Shown: positions 60,154 through 64,000 of the stretch, piece after piece
How positions within the stretch are numbered: position 1 is the stretch's first letter
How the letters are laid out: the number at the start of each line of letters is the position of its first letter
From: Clostridia bacterium
GTDB lineage: Bacteria; Bacillota; Clostridia; Christensenellales; CAG-138
DNA: 64,000 bases
Direction: 5' to 3'
Assembly: GCA_017448545.1 (NCBI GenBank)
Contig: JAFSLH010000006.1
Location: 62,001 to 126,000 of the forward strand
Notes under the pieces: generated by a model
Seen by the model: the letters and a program-made list of their open reading frames with translations, nothing else
What the model was told of the DNA's origin: nothing
The model's database searches: none
Translations under genes and position numbers: made by a program

Positions 60154-60241
60154 GCCGGAATGATGGAATTGGCAGACGTGGCGGACTCAAAATCCGCTGG
60201 GCTAATCCCCCGTGTGGGTTCGAGTCCCACTTCCGGCACCA
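60154..60241 (+). tRNA. tRNA-Leu(CAA)
   Basis: Acceptor GCCGGAA/TTCCGGC, discriminator A, encoded CCA (60239-60241), anticodon stem GCGGA/TCCGC around loop CTCAAAA with anticodon CAA, a long variable arm, and GGTTCGAGTC in the T arm. Reads UUG leucine codons. Confidence 0.97.
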
Positions 60242-60244
60242 TAG

Positions 60245-60284
60245 AAGGACTCTAATTTGGATACAATTAGGGTCCTTCTTTTTT
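60245..60284 (+). terminator. tRNA terminator
   Basis: AAGGACTCTAAT pairs with ATTAGGGTCCTT, followed by CTTTTTT. Confidence 0.9.
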
Positions 60285-60614
60285 GCACCCCTCCCATGTG
60301 AAAAAGTCCAGACAATATGGGCATTTCAGGCTTCTTGCACACGATATGCTGTCGAGAGCACGTCCGGAACGTCAGCTTTTTTTGCCAATTTTACGCGTGT
60401 TCCAGCAAAAAACCCATCAACGCCACTTTGAAATCGTGTGCGAGATGGGGTAATCGTGTACGAGATGGGTATTTCGTGTGCGAGATGGGGTAATCGTGTG
60501 CGAGATGGGTTTATGAATCACACGCTAAAACCTTGGATGCTTCGCAACTAATAACTATGTGCAAGGAAAGGTACCGCACCATGATACAATCAGGGTTCTT
60601 CTTTTTTGCTCCCC
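60260..60614 (+). repeat. Direct repeat of a tRNA-terminator segment bracketing 290 bp
   Basis: A 32-bp segment at 60260-60291 (GATACAATTAGGGTCCTTCT then TTTTTGCACCCC) recurs at 60583-60614 with 3 differences. The second copy is preceded by CGCACCAT, like the tRNA 3' end GGCACCAT. The 290 bp between has no gene; it holds the tandem repeats at 60434-60513. Confidence 0.8.
60434..60513 (+). repeat. Four 20-bp tandem repeats
   Basis: Copies start at 60434, 60454, 60474 and 60494; unit TCGTGTGCGAGATGGGGTAA. Copies 1 and 3 are identical; 2 and 4 share GAGATGGGT and differ at the end, an A-B-A-B pattern. There is no spacer, so not a CRISPR. Confidence 0.93.
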
Positions 60615-60638
60615 GCGAAAAAGAATCAAAAAGATTTT

Positions 60639-60678
60639 GATGTAACTATTGACATTACATCGAGAACGTGTTATATTC
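60639..60678 (+). promoter_or_regulatory. Promoter and palindromic operator of the SnoaL/NTF2 gene
   Basis: TTGACA (60649-60654), 17-nt spacer, TATATT (60672-60677). GATGTAA-N9-TTACATC (60639-60645/60655-60661) overlaps the -35. The same layout is found before rrf2. Confidence 0.75.
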
Positions 60679-60746
60679 TCCCTGTCAGATGAAACCATAT
60701 CGGTTACAACGAGCCGCCGTGGCAATACAACAAGGAGGATACCATC

Positions 60747-61517
60747 ATGACAAAGATTGAAAAAGCACTTGCATTGATCAACACTTTCGCTTCCGGTGAT
60801 ACCGAAAAGGCTGCTTCTCTGCTGGCTGAAGGGTATATTCAGCACAACCTGGCATACGGTACCGGCCGTGCCGCTTTTGTGAGCAGCGTCGCCTATCTTG
60901 CTTCTGCTCCCGTGAAGACGACTGTCAACAACATTCGTGCATTTGAGGACGACGATAAGGTCTTCCTTCAGACCGTTTACAACTTCGCCGGCATGGGCGA
61001 ACAGGTCGCATTTGACATCTTCCGTTTCGATGAGAAAGGGCTGATTGCGGAGCACTGGGACAATCTCGCGGCAACGGCAGAACCCAATCCATCCGGTCAT
61101 ACCCAGATCGACGGTACAAGGGAAAAGAAAGATGTTGATAAGGAAGAGACCCGCAGGATCGTCGCCGGATTCGTTGGCGATGTGCTTCGCGGAGAGCATC
61201 CCGAAAAACTGACATCTTACTATGACGGCGATAAATATATCCAGCACAACACAGCAATTGCGGACGGGCTGTCCGGCCTTGGCGCTGCGCTTGCCGCGAT
61301 GGCAGAACAGGGAATCGCCATGATCTACAACAAGACGCACATGGTCCTCGCGGATGGAGACTATGCTCTTGCCTGCAGCGAAGGCACCTTCGGCGGCGTT
61401 CCTACGACGTTCTATGACCTGTTCCGTGTGGAGAATGGCTTCATTGCCGAGCATTGGGACGTCATGGAGACGACTGCTGCTAAGGAAACGTGGGCGAATC
61501 CGAACGGCAAATTCTAA
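60747..61517 (+). CDS. Tandem SnoaL/NTF2-like domain protein
   Basis: 256 residues made of two related NTF2/SnoaL domains (about 1-115 and 130-256), each with the IQHN motif (YIQHNLAYG, YIQHNTAIA) and an ending FDEKGLIAEHWD / VENGFIAEHWD. The fold is a cone-shaped pocket that often binds small hydrophobic molecules or acts in detoxification; the substrate is unknown. The ATG at 60747 follows AAGGAGGA. Its promoter carries the palindrome shared with rrf2, so it is probably the main target of the Rrf2 regulator. Confidence 0.9.
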   Translation: MTKIEKALALINTFASGDTEKAASLLAEGYIQHNLAYGTGRAAFVSSVAYLASAPVKTTVNNIRAFEDDDKVFLQTVYNFAGMGEQVAFDIFRFDEKGLIAEHWDNLAATAEPNPSGHTQIDGTREKKDVDKEETRRIVAGFVGDVLRGEHPEKLTSYYDGDKYIQHNTAIADGLSGLGAALAAMAEQGIAMIYNKTHMVLADGDYALACSEGTFGGVPTTFYDLFRVENGFIAEHWDVMETTAAKETWANPNGKF

Positions 61518-61518
61518 T

Positions 61519-61555
61519 GTAACCATTGAATTTACAGCCATTCCATGATATATTA
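61519..61555 (+). promoter_or_regulatory. Promoter and palindromic operator of rrf2
   Basis: TTGAAT (61527-61532), 17-nt spacer, TATATT (61550-61555). TGTAA-N9-TTACA (61519-61523/61533-61537) overlaps the -35 as in the SnoaL promoter, suggesting autoregulation. Confidence 0.75.
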
Positions 61556-61575
61556 TTATTTATGGAGGAATGGCT

Positions 61576-62016
61576 ATGCAGATTTCGAGCAGATTTACGA
61601 TCGCCCTGCACATTTTCACCTGCGTGGATGTGTTCAAGGATGAATATAAGATCACAAGTGACTTTCTCGCAGGGAGCATCAACACAAATCCCGTCATCAT
61701 CCGAAAGATTTTGACGCAGCTCAAAAGTGCCGGTCTTGTGACTGTTGCCAGAGGGACAGGCGGCATCGAACTGACGAGGGATTTGTCAGAAATCACCTTC
61801 TACGACGTGTATAAGGCGATCGGTGCCGTGGAAAACGGTGACCTGTTCCATTTCCATGATGCACCCAATCCGGAGTGCCCTGTGGGCAGGAACATCCACG
61901 CTCTGCTGGATGACAAGCTGAAAGCAGTCCAGAACGCAATGGAAGATGAGCTGCGTAAATTTACGCTCCTCGATCTTCGCAGCGGAATGACGGAGCTTTT
62001 GGCGAAGGATAATTAA
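61576..62016 (+). CDS. Rrf2-family transcriptional regulator
   Basis: 146 residues. The start MQISSRFTIALHIF and the winged helix-turn-helix (SDFLAGSINTNPVIIRKILTQ, GGIELTRDLSEITFYDVYKA) mark the Rrf2 family. Only one Cys (in NPECPVGRN) lies in the region where IscR/NsrR carry three Fe-S ligands, so a cluster is unlikely and a redox or small-molecule signal is more plausible. ATG 61576 is preferred over 61570 because GGAGG lies 7 nt ahead of it and only 1 nt ahead of 61570. Confidence 0.93.
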   Translation: MQISSRFTIALHIFTCVDVFKDEYKITSDFLAGSINTNPVIIRKILTQLKSAGLVTVARGTGGIELTRDLSEITFYDVYKAIGAVENGDLFHFHDAPNPECPVGRNIHALLDDKLKAVQNAMEDELRKFTLLDLRSGMTELLAKDN

Positions 62017-62023
62017 AGCAAAG

Positions 62024-62057
62024 ACTCCGGAGGATTCTGTTCTTCCGGAGTTATTTG
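62024..62057 (+). terminator. Weak hairpin terminator after rrf2
   Basis: ACTCCGGA pairs with TCCGGAGT over about 12 nt, followed by TATTT. The short T tract suggests partial read-through into the next gene. Confidence 0.5.
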
Positions 62058-62071
62058 CAGGAGGCGGGCTT

Positions 62072-62692
62072 ATGAAGACAGCGGATTATCTTGCTTTCAT
62101 CGTTCAGAAAATCCATACGACGGTAGTTGCCACGGTCGACGATGACGGGTTCCCCGTGACCGCAGCCATTGACATGATGGACTGCGATGAAAACAGCCTG
62201 TACTTCCTGACGGCAAAAGGCAAAGGTTTCTATGACCGGCTCGTAAAGAGTGGTTTGCTTGCGCTGACCGCAGTGAAGGGAAAAGATACTATGAGCCGTG
62301 TAGCCGTGTCGATCCGGGGCAAAGTGCGGGAGCTTGGGTATGACAGAATCCCGTTACTGTTTGAAAAGAACCCCTATATGCACGAAATCTATCCGACAGA
62401 AGTCTCCATGAAGGCGCTGACCGTCTTTCAGATTTACGAAGGCTCCGGTGAATGGTTCGACCTTTCCAAGAAACCGATCGAACGTGCGACTTTCACTTTC
62501 GGCGACGCAGTGCAAAAAACGAAGGGCTACTTTATTACTGACGCCTGTATCGGCTGCGGGAACTGTGCGGCGGTCTGTCCTCAGAACTGTATCAAAACTA
62601 ACGGCATCCCCCATGTGATTGAGCAGGAGCACTGCCTGCATTGCGGAAACTGCATGGACGCCTGTCCTGTGGGAGCGGTGGAAAGAAGGTGA
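62072..62692 (+). CDS. Pyridoxamine-phosphate-oxidase-like flavin domain fused to 2x[4Fe-4S] ferredoxin
   Basis: 206 residues. An FMN-binding split barrel (about 1-130, TTVVATVDDDGFPVTAAID and FLTAKGKGFYDRL) is joined to a bacterial ferredoxin with two complete cluster motifs: C159-C162-C165-C169 and C188-C191-C194-C198. It could pass electrons between a cluster donor and flavin. Related fusions accompany anaerobic redox genes. The ATG follows GGAGGCGG; the macrodomain gene follows by 4 nt, so they are one operon. Confidence 0.92.
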   Translation: MKTADYLAFIVQKIHTTVVATVDDDGFPVTAAIDMMDCDENSLYFLTAKGKGFYDRLVKSGLLALTAVKGKDTMSRVAVSIRGKVRELGYDRIPLLFEKNPYMHEIYPTEVSMKALTVFQIYEGSGEWFDLSKKPIERATFTFGDAVQKTKGYFITDACIGCGNCAAVCPQNCIKTNGIPHVIEQEHCLHCGNCMDACPVGAVERR

Positions 62693-62696
62693 TTCC

Positions 62697-63503
62697 GTGA
62701 AAGAGAAAACGGTACAGGAACAGCGGCTCGATACGCTGGTCGAAGCGTTCAAGGCTGATTCCGTTCAGTATAAGGATCTGCAGACGCCAGAGGATATTGA
62801 GGGCAAGAGAAGGCTCCTCCGCTCTTTGATGAATATCCGCATGCCGAAACGGATGGACGATTCCGTTCTGTCGGTACAGGACGAATATCTCAAAGCACGC
62901 ATCCGGGAAAACGGGATCGTAGAGCTTTCGGATATTCCGGTGATCCGTGACGGTCTATCCATCTGGCAGGGCGATATCACCAGGCTTGCCGTGGACGCTA
63001 TCGTCAACGCTGCCAACTCGCAGATGCTGGGATGTTTTGTTCCGATGCATACCTGCATCGACAACTGCATCCACACCTTTGCGGGCGTGCAGCTTCGAGC
63101 GGAATGCAGCCGGCAGATGACGATGCTGCGGGAACGGTACGGCATGGACTACGAACAGCCCACCGCCGTGCCGATGCTGACGGACGCCTATAATCTCCCG
63201 GCGAAAAAGATCGTGCATATCGTCGGCCCCATCGTGGAATATCGACTGACACCGAAGCTGGAGAATGATCTTGCCGCCTGCTATCGGAACACGCTGGATC
63301 TGTGCGAGCAAAACGGCCTTCGCAGTGTAGCATTCTGCTGCATCTCCACCGGCGTCTTTCACTTCCCCAATCAACGGGCAGCCGAGATCGCTGTGGAGAC
63401 GGTCACGGAATGGATAAAAGGACACCCAAGCACCGTTGATCGCATAATCTTCAACGTATTCAAGGACGAGGACAAACAAATCTATGAAGACCTCTTATTC
63501 TAA
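62697..63503 (+). CDS. Zinc-dependent macrodomain ADP-ribosyl hydrolase (SirTM-linked type)
   Basis: 268 residues. An N-terminal helical extension (about 1-75) precedes the macrodomain: GDITRLAVDAIVNAANS (about 92-108), then the Zn-macro region LGCFVPMHTCIDNCIHTFAG, and CISTGVFHFPN. This subtype binds zinc at the active site and removes ADP-ribose placed by SirTM sirtuins. GTG start with AAGGTGA 5 nt upstream. The sirtuin gene overlaps its end by 20 nt. Confidence 0.93.
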   Translation: MKEKTVQEQRLDTLVEAFKADSVQYKDLQTPEDIEGKRRLLRSLMNIRMPKRMDDSVLSVQDEYLKARIRENGIVELSDIPVIRDGLSIWQGDITRLAVDAIVNAANSQMLGCFVPMHTCIDNCIHTFAGVQLRAECSRQMTMLRERYGMDYEQPTAVPMLTDAYNLPAKKIVHIVGPIVEYRLTPKLENDLAACYRNTLDLCEQNGLRSVAFCCISTGVFHFPNQRAAEIAVETVTEWIKGHPSTVDRIIFNVFKDEDKQIYEDLLF

Positions 63504-64000
63504 CCTGCCCAACGGGTATCTGGAGACCATCGAAAAGGGTCTTGCAGCGGTGCGCACATTCCGCGACGGATTAAGCTACGGTGTCGGCAAACGAGAGGAA
63601 AACCTGGCCCGTCTGAAAGCGGAGCTCGAAACGGCGGACACCGTCGTCATCGGCGCAGGCGCGGGGCTTTCCACCTCCGCAGGGCTGACCTATTCCGGCG
63701 AACGCTTTGAACGGTATTTCTTCGATTTCATCCGGGCGTTCCGTATTCCCGACATGTATTCCGGCGGCTTTTATCCTTTTCCCGATGAGGAGACGCGCTG
63801 GGCGTGGTGGGCACGGCACATCTACTACAACCGCTATATCGACCCGCCTAAGCCGGTCTACAGAGACCTGCTGCGGTTGGTGCGAGACAAGGACTATTTT
63901 GTCGTGACCACCAACGTGGATCACCAGTTCCAGCGGGCTGGCTTCGACAAAACGCGCCTGTTCTATACGCAGGGCGATTACGGCCTGTTCCAGAGCGCAG
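63484..64000 (+). CDS. SirTM-type sirtuin (protein ADP-ribosyltransferase), cut by right edge
   Basis: 172 codons are visible, open to the edge. NAD-binding GAGAGLSTSAGL (residues 57-68), TTNVDHQFQRAG and TQGDYGLFQ match class M sirtuins, which in staphylococci and streptococci ADP-ribosylate a lipoylated GcvH-like protein. Usual operon partners GcvH-L and LplA2 would lie beyond the window. The ATG at 63484 lies inside the macrodomain gene end. Confidence 0.93.
   Translation, partial: MKTSYSNLPNGYLETIEKGLAAVRTFRDGLSYGVGKREENLARLKAELETADTVVIGAGAGLSTSAGLTYSGERFERYFFDFIRAFRIPDMYSGGFYPFPDEETRWAWWARHIYYNRYIDPPKPVYRDLLRLVRDKDYFVVTTNVDHQFQRAGFDKTRLFYTQGDYGLFQSA

Noticed and set aside
60434..60513. 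CRISPR array
   Set aside because: Repeats are head to tail without spacers and no cas genes are present.

Overview
The window reads as chromosome of a GC-rich, spore-forming Bacillota, most likely an uncultured gut Clostridia lineage. The evidence is a T-box upstream of valS, an FMN riboswitch, an HrcA-type CIRCE element, an L20-type leader upstream of infC-rpmI-rplT, a SpoIVFA/SpoIVFB-like pair behind a sigma-E-like promoter, a Clostridia-style PolA, and strong AGGAGG ribosome sites with near-consensus sigma-A promoters. GC-rich codon bias makes the antisense strands of most genes open; those shadow frames are left out.

Layout. 1-5,400: an M15 peptidase running off the left edge, a CIRCE-controlled hsp20, trmL, a membrane-anchored protein of unknown function, and a fused HTH/HipA-like kinase with a palindromic operator in its promoter. 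5,600-16,600: a CrtI-like oxidoreductase, then a sugar and ester catabolic stretch (carboxylesterase + GH31, a GPH symporter, a D-lyxose isomerase-like protein, a membrane carboxylesterase coupled to a NUDIX hydrolase) with a peptidoglycan-binding membrane protein between. 16,700-22,150: rho, then ribU behind an FMN riboswitch, followed tightly by an ACT-domain protein, a DUF711 protein and a patatin-like phospholipase. 22,150-28,100: a short repeat-bounded remnant, then GH78, GH43 and GH78-like genes, suggesting use of rhamnose- and arabinose-containing plant polysaccharide.

28,250-34,150: a GHKL/LytTR two-component system divergent from a membrane-anchored, domain-permuted GH3 enzyme and a small membrane protein, with a LytTR-like direct repeat between them. 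34,170-38,950: an MBOAT acyltransferase flanked by two SGNH-like proteins that carry LRR_5-type repeats at opposite ends. 38,950-54,380: lysA (minus), then an ABC-F ATPase, pdp-polA-coaE-SLT-lspA-rluD in one tight run, a DUF885 lipoprotein, and T-box-valS. 54,380-59,840 (minus): a ROK kinase, a leaderless acyltransferase-3 gene, a small acidic protein, spoIVFB-spoIVFA, and rplT-rpmI-infC.

59,840-64,000 looks accessory: a truncated tRNA-Leu copy, an intact tRNA-Leu(CAA), four 20-bp tandem repeats bracketed by a duplicated terminator segment, and an oxidative/ADP-ribosylation-type cluster (double SnoaL/NTF2 protein, Rrf2 regulator, flavin/ferredoxin fusion, zinc macrodomain, SirTM sirtuin cut by the right edge). 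Two matching palindromes overlap the -35 elements of the SnoaL and rrf2 promoters and define a candidate Rrf2 regulon.
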